Of a stretch of 64,000 nucleotides of DNA, positions 56,885-64,000 are shown in pieces. Below the pieces are notes generated by a model, which saw nothing but the letters and a program-made list of their open reading frames with translations, was not told the origin of the DNA and made no database searches. Both the position numbers and the translations under genes were made by a program. The stretch is from Pectobacterium atrosepticum. Lineage in GTDB: Bacteria > Pseudomonadota > Gammaproteobacteria > Enterobacterales > Enterobacteriaceae. The stretch spans positions 930,001 to 994,000 of the forward strand of contig CP036163.1 in the NCBI GenBank assembly GCA_019056595.1, in the 5' to 3' direction. How positions within the stretch are numbered: position 1 is the stretch's first letter; each line of letters starts with the position of its first letter.

Positions 56885-59284
56885 CTACGCCCGCGAATTC
56901 AAGTAATCCGCCCCAGAAGATAAAGTACGATACACTAACCTGATTATGTCATTCTTCCTCATTGTTTTTATATAAATAAATCCATCTGTTCTCAGCCAAT
57001 TTATAATCCCTTTATTAAACTCGCCACCATCAATAAGGTAATCGATATTATTAACCAATTCACGAGACTCATTATCTTCATTTTTAGTGAAGAAATATTT
57101 ATTCTCAACCACAGAAAAGTCCATGATTTCCAACATCGAATCAACATGGCCTAGCATGATGATTATTTCCGTAGTTAATACTGGAATATACAATGAATAG
57201 AACCCATCGAATGTATATCTAGATTCTATTTTCTGTGGAAATGTTTCAGTTTCATTAACATACAGAACATCTACTTCATACCGTCTCTGAATACTATCAG
57301 CAACAGAGAAGTCTATTGAATTTCGATAACTCGAAAGTAGAGAAATAGCATAATCTACCCCTAAATATCTCAACTCCGAAGGATAATTAGTCCTAAAGCC
57401 ACCTCCATTATCAACCAGACGAGAAATACCATATTTTTTAACATAATCCATGCCTTTATTTACATTTAAAAAATTTACTTTATTTTTGGTTCCTAAATTT
57501 ACTTCAAAAGTTAAACTTTCAAAAAATCTAGTTTCCATAATCGTAGGGAAATATATAAATCTTGCTATATCAGCCACGGCTGACTCACTTAAAACGCTAT
57601 CGTCCTCAAAAATTTGAGTTACATCTTTTGAATTTAATTCAATAAATTTTATTGCTTGAATCTGTATTTCACTTATTTTTTCTAGTATTGAATAAGATAT
57701 TGAATTTAATTCATAGATCGGATCTCCTGATAAATCATAATCAACAACCGAATTATCGTTTGATGAGCATAATAACTCAAAACTCGCTATATGGTTTGTT
57801 AGAGACAAAATTATACGCCAATCATAATCACGAGGAGAAATCAATCCTGTACGATTCCTCTCCCAATCAGGAGTATGAGAAACTATAAAGTAGCACCCAA
57901 CAATATAGATACCTAACTCTTTTTCTAAAATATCTGATAATTTATTTTGCGTTGTTCCTTCATAACCTAAATCAATCAACATAAGCGTATCACCAGCCTT
58001 CAAACCAGTCTCTTTCTGAATATGCATAATAAGACGCTTACGATATTTTAAAGAATTATCAATAATTTCTTTTAGAACCTCTCCCGAAAAGATAGCGTCT
58101 ATCAACGAATGAACATAATAACCACTACTTCTAAGCTTGGATTTTATTTTATATTTAGTCTTCTCCTCTACCAATAAATGTTTTAGCGTCACATTTATCA
58201 GCTCATCATTCCCCTCTAACGAAGCATTTTCAGATAAGAATGGACTAAAAGCCTTCATCAAGTAATCTTCAATGTCTTTTTTACAAGAAAAAGAACTAGA
58301 TATTGATGTTAACCTTGAGATTCTCAGGTTATATGTAGTCTCAGAGGGGTACATTGCTTCATATGCCAACTTAGGCATATATCCATCACGCATTAAGAAT
58401 GCCAACTTAGCACTAGGATGTTTTTCAGATTGTTTCTTTATATGCTTACAGAATCCAAATAGCGCAGGACCTAATACAGTACATCCTAATATTTTTTCTG
58501 CTGTCAGATTATTTCTAGCATAGGATGAATACCAAGAACGAAACAATGATGGGATAGCTTTTACGTGCTGATAATCAGAAAATAATAAACTAGCAGCAAT
58601 CCTTCTCTGCTCCATTATATGCATCATAGTTTTTTCATTTTGCATATAATGAAAAGCATTAACACCTATTTCTGATGGTTTTTTAAAATCTGCATTGAAA
58701 TTGTCACCAACATGAAATATATCTCTTGCTTTTATTTTCTCTTCTTTTACAACATAGTTCCACAAACCTGATGTTTTGCCACATCCAACATCAGAAGAGG
58801 TATAAATTTTATCTATAAGCAAGGATGTTTCTGGTGATACCATTCTGATCAAGTAAGCAAGTTGAGTAGAACTTAAATAAATATCACTAACAATTATAGT
58901 TCTAACTCCTCTGTCCTTAGCTGCTTTCAGTAAAGATAAAGCTGGCTGATGAATGAAACCAAATTTAATTTCAGCATCAATTTCTTCATGTATCCGCTGC
59001 TCTATCTCCTCTGAATTAAAGAATTTAGACATTTCTTTATAGATATCAAATATAGAAACTTCTGCGGTCCTGCCTTTAAATAAAGCTCTTGCCCTTGCTT
59101 TACTCTCTGCTTTAGCTCGAGATGCAGGCCCTTCATCTTTGTTTATTAAAGAAAAAATATCATGAGGCTTATCAACTCGCCTCCAAAATAGAGTATCAAA
59201 ACAATCTAATGATAATATTTTTGTTGTTCCACTTTGAGAGAATATTTCTGAAATTACCTCAAAGCTAAATGAATCAGTCCCCAT
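56885..59284 (-). CDS. Large multidomain protein with N-terminal HAD-like phosphatase domain
   Basis: This 799-residue cytosolic protein has a HAD fold in residues 1-220: motif I LSLDCFDTLFWRR, motif II TIIVSDIYLS and motif IV FHVGDNFNADFKKP. That is similar in type to the COG5610 proteins found in polysaccharide gene clusters. Residues 270-520 hold a second conserved-looking region (LGPALFGFCKHI, LAFLMRDGYMPKLAYEAMYP, LMLIDLGYEGTTQNKLSDIL). The last 280 residues are not recognised. AAAGGTG 5 nt before the ATG supports the start. It is first gene of the three-gene transcript. Confidence 0.75.
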   Translation of the reverse strand: MGTDSFSFEVISEIFSQSGTTKILSLDCFDTLFWRRVDKPHDIFSLINKDEGPASRAKAESKARARALFKGRTAEVSIFDIYKEMSKFFNSEEIEQRIHEEIDAEIKFGFIHQPALSLLKAAKDRGVRTIIVSDIYLSSTQLAYLIRMVSPETSLLIDKIYTSSDVGCGKTSGLWNYVVKEEKIKARDIFHVGDNFNADFKKPSEIGVNAFHYMQNEKTMMHIMEQRRIAASLLFSDYQHVKAIPSLFRSWYSSYARNNLTAEKILGCTVLGPALFGFCKHIKKQSEKHPSAKLAFLMRDGYMPKLAYEAMYPSETTYNLRISRLTSISSSFSCKKDIEDYLMKAFSPFLSENASLEGNDELINVTLKHLLVEEKTKYKIKSKLRSSGYYVHSLIDAIFSGEVLKEIIDNSLKYRKRLIMHIQKETGLKAGDTLMLIDLGYEGTTQNKLSDILEKELGIYIVGCYFIVSHTPDWERNRTGLISPRDYDWRIILSLTNHIASFELLCSSNDNSVVDYDLSGDPIYELNSISYSILEKISEIQIQAIKFIELNSKDVTQIFEDDSVLSESAVADIARFIYFPTIMETRFFESLTFEVNLGTKNKVNFLNVNKGMDYVKKYGISRLVDNGGGFRTNYPSELRYLGVDYAISLLSSYRNSIDFSVADSIQRRYEVDVLYVNETETFPQKIESRYTFDGFYSLYIPVLTTEIIIMLGHVDSMLEIMDFSVVENKYFFTKNEDNESRELVNNIDYLIDGGEFNKGIINWLRTDGFIYIKTMRKNDIIRLVYRTLSSGADYLNSRA

Positions 59285-59422
59285 AGCACACCTTTCAGCA
59301 CAATAGAATTAACATTACTTTCATTATTCACATAGCTAACTCTTTACCAGAGAATAAAAATACGATTTTTTACAATTCCCTTTCGTGCCAAACATCATTT
59401 TATTCCCTTAAAACCGATCAAA
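59285..59422. other. AT-rich gap between HAD gene and gene fragment
   Basis: This AT-rich stretch of 138 bp probably carries the promoter of the three-gene island transcript; no clear -35/-10 pair was chosen. Confidence 0.4.
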
Positions 59423-59851
59423 TTAGCACCGTAATTTTATTATAAAATATTGTTCTCCTTCTTTTAAGTAGACGAAAAGATGTTTTCTCAGTAGAAAAAT
59501 TAAACGCATCAATGCTGAAAAAATCAACACAGATAACGAGAAATCCAATAATTCGCGTGGTCTTATTAGCGTATAATAATCTTGTGGTTTTTTGTTCTGG
59601 AGCCATTCCCCCCAACTGATAACATAGTATCTGACCCCATAAAACTGCAATTCGTTAAGTAATGGATCTAAACAAAGGACAAAGGTATCGGCAATCACAA
59701 GTAGCCGATTATGGTAAGTCATGCCGACAGGAGGCGAATACTCATAATGACGTTGAGGAATAGGAAACTCCTGAATAACTGGAAGCTCAATGCTATCATT
59801 AAGTAAAAAGTGGGCAAACCGAACCGACGTAGAAAATACGTTATCCGCCAT
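59423..59851 (-). pseudogene. Probable remnant of a truncated gene next to the group II intron
   Basis: This 142-codon open frame begins at an ATG at 59851, but its frame stays open upstream into the intron fragment (DSETKLDNC before the Met), so the ATG may not be a real start. It contains HNRLLVIADTFVLCLDPLLN followed by ELQFYGVRYYVISWGEWLQN, weakly reminiscent of the C-terminal half of AlgJ/AlgX-type SGNH acetyltransferase-associated proteins. The last 45 residues are hydrophobic and basic, with a frameshifted look. It lacks a good ribosome-binding site. Confidence 0.4.
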
Positions 59852-59859
59852 ACAGTTAT

Positions 59860-60459
59860 CTAGCTTAGTTTCGCTATCCGGCTTATCAGCACGTCGTGAT
59901 TTACCCGATCAAAGAATTTCTCCAGATCGAGATCGACTACCCAGTGATACACAGAACCGATATAGTCCTGAGCCTGTTTCACTGCCTGATGTGCCGAGCG
60001 TCCGGGCCGGAACCCATAGCTGTTATCGCTGAACGAGGCATACCACTGCCGTTGCAGTTCCTGCATCACCGCCTGTTGGATAAAGCGATCTACTACCGTC
60101 GGGATACACAACAGGCGTTCGCCGCCGCCGATTTTCGGGATGCTCACTCTTCTCACGGGGGATAGGCAATAACTGCCGGATAGCAGTTGCGCTTTCAGTT
60201 CCAGCCAGTGGTGTTTCAGGGAGTACGATAGGTCGCTTACGCGCATGTCGTCACTTCCCGCCGCACCTTTATTGGCTTTCACTCTTTTCATGGCTTGCTT
60301 GATATTGACGGGTTCACAGATGGCTTCCATCAGCCATGCTGTTGACGACAGATTTTCTCTGTTCGTAGGTGCCCGCACGGTTTCAGCTCCCTGATGGCTG
60401 GCATTCGGGGTTTCACCCCATCCTACCGCTACAGGACCGCAATGCGTTTTCTGCTGCAT
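59860..60459 (-). pseudogene. Truncated group II intron reverse transcriptase/maturase
   Basis: The first 199 residues of an LtrA-like protein are present: the RT-0 region (AMKRVKANKGAAGSDDMRVS), RT-1/2 (SPVRRVSIPKIGGGERLLCI followed by PTVVDRFIQQAVMQELQ), RT-2a/3 (SYGFRPGRSAHQAVKQAQDY) and the first catalytic Asp region (WVVDLDLEKFFDRVNHDVLI). It stops at TAG soon after RISRIAK. The YADD box, thumb, maturase (X) and DNA-binding domains are missing. Confidence 0.88.
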
Positions 60460-60869
60460 GACCGCTCAGAACCTCCGATGATACTCGTCACTCATTACCG
60501 TTCGGGCCTTCAGACGTAGTGTCCTACTATGCCCTCTGCTGACTCCTGTCCGCCAGTCAGCGCGCCTTACAGTACGCTCAGTTCTGAATGCAGAACGCCT
60601 CTTGGGGTAAGCTCAGCCGCTTTCACCACACACCTGCCCAATCTACCACCCCGGTTATTGATGGTTATGGCCTTCGCAATCAGTAGCTTGCTCCGCCAGC
60701 CGGGTAGGCCTCATATCAGGTTTCTGTTCGTCAGGTCATGATTTTGCTCCACGTTTCCTTCAGCCCCCGCCTCACGACGACACCCTTGAGCTTCACTAGT
60801 CCTTCTCCACCATCAGGCTGGACAGAGGACTTTCACCCCGCCCCGAGCTGCTGAGCATGCCCAGCACAC
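59868..60869 (-). mobile_element. Group II intron, 5' fragment
   Basis: Read leftward, the element begins GTGTGC at 60869 (group II introns start GUGYG) and has about 410 nt of structured leader before a reverse transcriptase frame. The RT is cut off after about 200 residues and neither the catalytic YADD segment nor a domain V hairpin is present, so it cannot splice or move. The 5' end lies right behind the fliC terminator stem and T run, the insertion preference known for group IIC introns. The left limit is approximate. Confidence 0.8.
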
Positions 60870-60870
60870 C

Positions 60871-60897
60871 ATAAAAAACCCGGCACACGACCGGGTT
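60871..60897 (-). terminator. fliC intrinsic terminator
   Basis: Read leftward: the stem AACCCGG/CCGGGTT has a TCGTGTG loop and is followed by TTTTTAT. It starts about 25 nt after the fliC stop and abuts the intron boundary. Confidence 0.9.
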
Positions 60898-60921
60898 ACA
60901 CTGGAAATCACTTTATTATAA

Positions 60922-61791
60922 TTAACGCAGCAGAGACAGAACAGTCTGTGGAACCTGGTTTGCCTGGGACAGTACAGAAGTACCAGCCTGTTGCAGAATC
61001 TGGCTACGGCTCATGTTTGATACTTCAGTTGCGTAGTCAGCGTCTTCGATACGGCTACGAGCAGAAGACAGGTTGTTGATAGAGTTGTTCAGGTTGGTGA
61101 TGGTAGATTCAAAACGGTTCTGAATCGCACCCAGGTTACTACGTGCAGCATCAACAGCTGACAGAGCAGTATCCAGAGAGGTGATCAGAGCCTGAGCCGC
61201 TGTGTTAGCGCTACCGGTAGCAACAGCGCTCAGATCAGTGATTTTCGTTCCAACATCGTTCATTGTACCACCAGTGCCAGTGGTTGCATTGATCAGCGCG
61301 GAACTATCAATAGTAATAGTTTCAGTGGTACCAGTATTAGCACCAACTTGAATGATGATACCAGCGCTTGCAGAACCGTCCAGCAGTTTAGTACCGTTGA
61401 AAGACGCGCTCTGCGCAACACGGTTAACTTCGTTAATGCGCTGAGTCATTTCCTTGACGATAGAGTCACGGTCAGTTTTACCGTTAGGATCGTTCGCTGC
61501 CTGAGTCGCCAGTTCACGGATACGTTGCAAGTTGTTGTTGATTTCGTTCAGGTTGCCTTCAGCAGTCTGAGTCAGGGAAATACCATCGTTGGCATTACGA
61601 GCAGCCTGAGTCATACCTTTAACTTGGGCGGTCATACGGTTAGCGATCGCTTGACCAGCTGCGTCATCTTTCGCGCTGTTGATACGCAGACCAGAAGACA
61701 GACGCTCAATAGCGGTACCCAGAGCAGACTGAGATTTGTTCAAGTTGTTCTGAGTAGTCAGAGACATGATGTTAGTATTAATTACTGCCAT
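60922..61791 (-). CDS. fliC: Flagellin
   Basis: FliC is the filament subunit exported by the flagellar type III system. The 289 residues hold the conserved D0/D1 N-terminal part ([40 protein letters not shown]) and C-terminal part ([34 protein letters not shown]). The variable centre (about 140-200; [20 protein letters not shown]) is short and Thr/Ser/Gly-rich, offering likely O-glycosylation sites. E. coli FliC is about 500 residues, so domains D2/D3 are largely lacking. AAGGAACG supports the ATG at 61791. Transcribed from a sigma-28 promoter. Confidence 0.98.
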   Translation of the reverse strand: MAVINTNIMSLTTQNNLNKSQSALGTAIERLSSGLRINSAKDDAAGQAIANRMTAQVKGMTQAARNANDGISLTQTAEGNLNEINNNLQRIRELATQAANDPNGKTDRDSIVKEMTQRINEVNRVAQSASFNGTKLLDGSASAGIIIQVGANTGTTETITIDSSALINATTGTGGTMNDVGTKITDLSAVATGSANTAAQALITSLDTALSAVDAARSNLGAIQNRFESTITNLNNSINNLSSARSRIEDADYATEVSNMSRSQILQQAGTSVLSQANQVPQTVLSLLR

Positions 61792-61860
61792 GATAGCGTT
61801 CCTTAATCAGTGGTTATCGGTTTCGGGTTAGACCCACGGGTTCATCCCCGTCGCTAACAT

Positions 61861-61887
61861 TTATCGGAACGCTTTCCAGAAGCTTTA
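61861..61887 (-). promoter_or_regulatory. Sigma-28 promoter of fliC
   Basis: Read leftward: TAAA at 61887-61884, a 15-nt spacer and TCCGATAA at 61868-61861, against consensus TAAA-N15-GCCGATAA (one mismatch). It lies about 70 bp before the start codon. Confidence 0.92.
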
Positions 61888-61990
61888 ACTTTTTTTTAGC
61901 CTAAATTCATTTTTATTGTTTAGAAGGCAATTCTGATAGCCCCTTATCCGGCGACATTAATCAGTAATAAAGATGACCGTTCTTTACTGC

Positions 61991-62017
61991 TAAACTTATT
62001 TTCTATCCTGCCGATAA
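61991..62017 (+). promoter_or_regulatory. Sigma-28 promoter of fliDST
   Basis: TAAA at 61991-61994, a 15-nt spacer and GCCGATAA at 62010-62017 match the consensus fully. It lies 43 bp before the fliD start codon. Confidence 0.95.
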
Positions 62018-62059
62018 TGGTTTCATAGCTCATCGCACTCTGAATAAAAGGATTCTATC

Positions 62060-63484
62060 ATGGCAAGCGTTTCTTCATTAGGTGTAGGTTCTGGACTGGG
62101 TTTAAGCGATTTGCTCACACAGCTTAGAACCGCTGAAAATCAAAGACTTGTACCAATAACCACTCAGCAATCCAGCTTCAAGTCACAGCTAAGCGGTATT
62201 AGTGCTCTGAAAGGTGCGCTTGATAAACTTAAAACTGCGAATGACGCTTTAGCTATCTCTGAATCTTTCGGTGTTGTAAAAGGTTCAATTGATGGGCTCA
62301 CATCCACCAAAGTTTCCAGCACGAACAAAGCTTTCTCCACAACCACCGATAGTAAGGCGGTTGCGGGTACTTATAGCATTGAAGTAAAACAATTGGCGCA
62401 GGCACATTCAATAATGTCCGGAGCCAAAACCAGCGCCACAGAGCCCTTAAGTGCAACAGACACAAAACTCGTTATATCTCAGGATAATGGTAAATTCACT
62501 AAAGTCGGTAATGACTACCTGAAATCTCTGGAAATAGACATCAAAGCCGGTGAAACATCATTAAACGATGTCCGTGACGCTATCAACAAAGTTAATGGCA
62601 CCGTGACGGCAAGCGTTGTTAAAGCGAAGGATAATGAGTACTACCTGATGCTGACCGCTAAGAACAGCGGTACTGAGAGTAAAATCTCGATTAGCGGGGA
62701 CGACACAAGCATTTTTAATGGCGCGCCAACAGAAAAAGTCGTAGCTAAAAACGCACAAATTACAGCAAATGGCATTGATATAGAAAGACAAAGTAATTCT
62801 ATTTCTGATGCTTTTGAAGGTGTAACGATCAATCTTCTGGCTCAGACCGAAGCAAGCAAACCGGAAACCCTGACGATTGAGCAGGATATCACCGGAATGA
62901 AAAACACGGTCAAAGCCTGGGTTGATGCTTACAACTCACTGCAAGACACCATTGCAGCTCAAACAAAATACACTGCAGTTGACGCGGGTGAGTCCCAAGC
63001 AAGTAGCAATGGCGCATTGCTAGGGGATTCTACGGTTCGTGGTATCCAGAATAAACTCAAGGCGCAGCTGACAACAGTACAAAGCGATAGCGATGAATTC
63101 CGCATTCTGGCAGACCTTGGGATTACGCAAAACTTCAAAACTGGGAAACTGGAAATCAGCGATACCAAGTTAGACGCAGCGTTGAAAGAAGAACCAGGCA
63201 AAGTTCGGGCGTTTTTTGTTGGCGATAATGACAAAACAGGCTTTGCGACACAGACCCGCACCTACCTGAAAGAAGTCCTTGATACGACAGAAGGGCTGAT
63301 CAAAAACAAAGAAGACGGTATCAATAGTACGCTGAAGAAATTGGACTCTCGGTCAACTCTCGTCAAAAATGGGATAGAAGATACTATTGCTCGTTATCAA
63401 AAACAGTTTGTTGAACTGGATAAAGCGATGACTAACATGAATAGTACAATGAGTCGCTTAACGAGCATGTTCTCTAAACTCTAA
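62060..63484 (+). CDS. fliD: Flagellar hook-associated protein 2 (filament cap)
   Basis: FliD forms the pentameric cap under which flagellin subunits fold at the filament tip. The 474 residues show the N-terminal FliD_N domain (ASVSSLGVGSGLGLSDLLTQ), the central variable domains and the C-terminal FliD_C (KQFVELDKAMTNMNSTMSRL followed by TSMFSKL). Length agrees with enteric FliD. AAAAGGATTCTATC before the ATG gives an AAGGA site. It is divergent from fliC and followed by fliS 27-30 bp downstream. Confidence 0.97.
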   Translation: MASVSSLGVGSGLGLSDLLTQLRTAENQRLVPITTQQSSFKSQLSGISALKGALDKLKTANDALAISESFGVVKGSIDGLTSTKVSSTNKAFSTTTDSKAVAGTYSIEVKQLAQAHSIMSGAKTSATEPLSATDTKLVISQDNGKFTKVGNDYLKSLEIDIKAGETSLNDVRDAINKVNGTVTASVVKAKDNEYYLMLTAKNSGTESKISISGDDTSIFNGAPTEKVVAKNAQITANGIDIERQSNSISDAFEGVTINLLAQTEASKPETLTIEQDITGMKNTVKAWVDAYNSLQDTIAAQTKYTAVDAGESQASSNGALLGDSTVRGIQNKLKAQLTTVQSDSDEFRILADLGITQNFKTGKLEISDTKLDAALKEEPGKVRAFFVGDNDKTGFATQTRTYLKEVLDTTEGLIKNKEDGINSTLKKLDSRSTLVKNGIEDTIARYQKQFVELDKAMTNMNSTMSRLTSMFSKL

Positions 63485-63514
63485 ATTTTCGCTGAAAGAA
63501 AGATAGGTAATGTG

Positions 63515-63925
63515 ATGTACAACATGAAAGGCAGCCAAGCCTATGCTCAAGTAGGCCTCGAAAGCAGTGTGATGAGCGCAAGCCCTCACCAGCTTATCGT
63601 CATGCTGTTTGATGGCGCGCGCAGTGCGATGGTGCGCGCGCGCATCCTCATGGAGCAAGGCGACATCCAAGGTAAGGGTATGGCGTTATCTAAAGCAATC
63701 AACATTATCAATAACGGACTAAAAACCGGGTTGGATATGGAAGGCGGGGGCGAGCTCGTTGAAAACCTGTCCGCTCTGTATGACTACATGTCTCAACGTT
63801 TGTTGATTGCCAATTTACATAACGATGCAAAAGCGATAGAGGAAGTCGAAGCATTGTTGGAAAATATCGCTGATGCCTGGCGGCAAATCGGCCCTAATTA
63901 CAAACCAGAGCAGGAAGTACGTTAA
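63515..63925 (+). CDS. fliS: Flagellin export chaperone FliS
   Basis: FliS keeps flagellin monomers unfolded for export by wrapping the flagellin C terminus. The 136-residue four-helix protein shows MYNMKGSQAYAQVGLESSVM at the start and SPHQLIVMLFDGARSAMVRA, the helix that binds flagellin. The ATG at 63515 is preferred to the GTG one codon upstream because FliS homologues begin with MY. Its TAA overlaps the fliT ATG by one base, so translation is coupled. Confidence 0.96.
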   Translation: MYNMKGSQAYAQVGLESSVMSASPHQLIVMLFDGARSAMVRARILMEQGDIQGKGMALSKAINIINNGLKTGLDMEGGGELVENLSALYDYMSQRLLIANLHNDAKAIEEVEALLENIADAWRQIGPNYKPEQEVR

Positions 63926-64000
63926 TGGCCTCCCCCCATCGGCTTCTAAAAGATTACCAACAGCTTTTGTCTCTGAGTCAAAAAATTCTTCATCTGGCCG
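63925..64000 (+). CDS. fliT: Flagellar protein FliT (start only, runs off the right edge)
   Basis: The ATG at 63925 overlaps the fliS stop (TAATG). The visible 25 residues, MASPHRLLKDYQQLLSLSQK then ILHLA, fit the first helix of FliT, the FliD export chaperone and FlhDC inhibitor. The rest lies outside the window. Confidence 0.85.
   Translation, partial: MASPHRLLKDYQQLLSLSQKILHLA

Noticed and set aside
59418-59615. 65-codon leftward frame inside the gene-fragment region
   Set aside because: It overlaps the longer fragment in another frame; it could reflect a frameshift in a decayed gene, but there is not enough signal to choose.

Overview
The window looks like part of a Pectobacteriaceae chromosome, most likely Pectobacterium. 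Many proteins are close to Escherichia coli counterparts, and several E. coli gene strings are preserved in order: lpxL-trhO-yceI-yceJ-bssS-dinI-pyrC, yccA-tusE-acyP-hspQ-yccU-yccT-mgsA-helD-yccF-yccS-sxy-sulA-ompA-matP-ycbZ-fabA, and fliZ-fliA / fliC | fliD-fliS-fliT. The strings are joined differently from E. coli and accessory genes lie between them. The genus is an inference; no database was searched.

Layout. Positions 1-4400 hold the start of rluC and the RNase E gene with its long leader. Positions 4400-12400 hold a small ABM-domain protein, pyrC, SOS-regulated dinI, bssS, a cytochrome b561-YceI pair, tRNA hydroxylase trhO, an Old Yellow Enzyme homologue and the lipid A acyltransferase lpxL. 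Positions 12400-16600 hold the osmoregulated periplasmic glucan operon opgGH. Positions 16900-26200 are more accessory: a His-rich DUF2946/PepSY membrane pair, a chemoreceptor, a ribbon-helix-helix protein, a small Cys-containing secreted protein, a probable orphan membrane toxin of the OrtT/GhoT type, a DUF523 protein, a UspF-like protein, GNAT, isochorismatase-like and Nudix enzymes, and a YmgB/AriR-like regulator. tRNA-Ser(UGA) opens the yccA-to-fabA block (26590-41600), which contains two LexA-regulated genes' worth of SOS logic with dinI (sulA here), ompA with a conserved promoter, and fabA behind adjacent FadR-like and FabR-like sites. Positions 41690-48760 hold a YebE-like gene and the choline-to-betaine locus betA-betB-betI | betT with a palindromic BetI operator. 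An RpiB/LacAB-family protein, tRNA-Ser(GGA) and phoH follow.

Positions 51290-64000 are flagellar. fliA and fliZ are read leftward, fliC is read leftward, and fliD-fliS-fliT are read rightward from a consensus sigma-28 promoter. Between fliA and fliC, which adjoin in E. coli, sits an AT-rich insertion of about 8 kb. From left to right it contains two strong-RBS mini-ORFs, IS3 and IS1 remnants with a complete 922-bp IS5-family element inserted in them, three genes (methyltransferase, capsule-synthesis-like transferase, large HAD-domain protein), a truncated gene fragment and the 5' part of a group II intron lying immediately behind the fliC terminator. The best inference is a flagellin- or surface-glycan-modification island. 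It is the most unusual part of the window.

The window also shows several readable regulatory sites: LexA boxes (dinI, sulA), sigma-28 promoters (fliC, fliD), FadR and FabR operators (fabA), a BetI operator, tRNA promoters and numerous intrinsic terminators.
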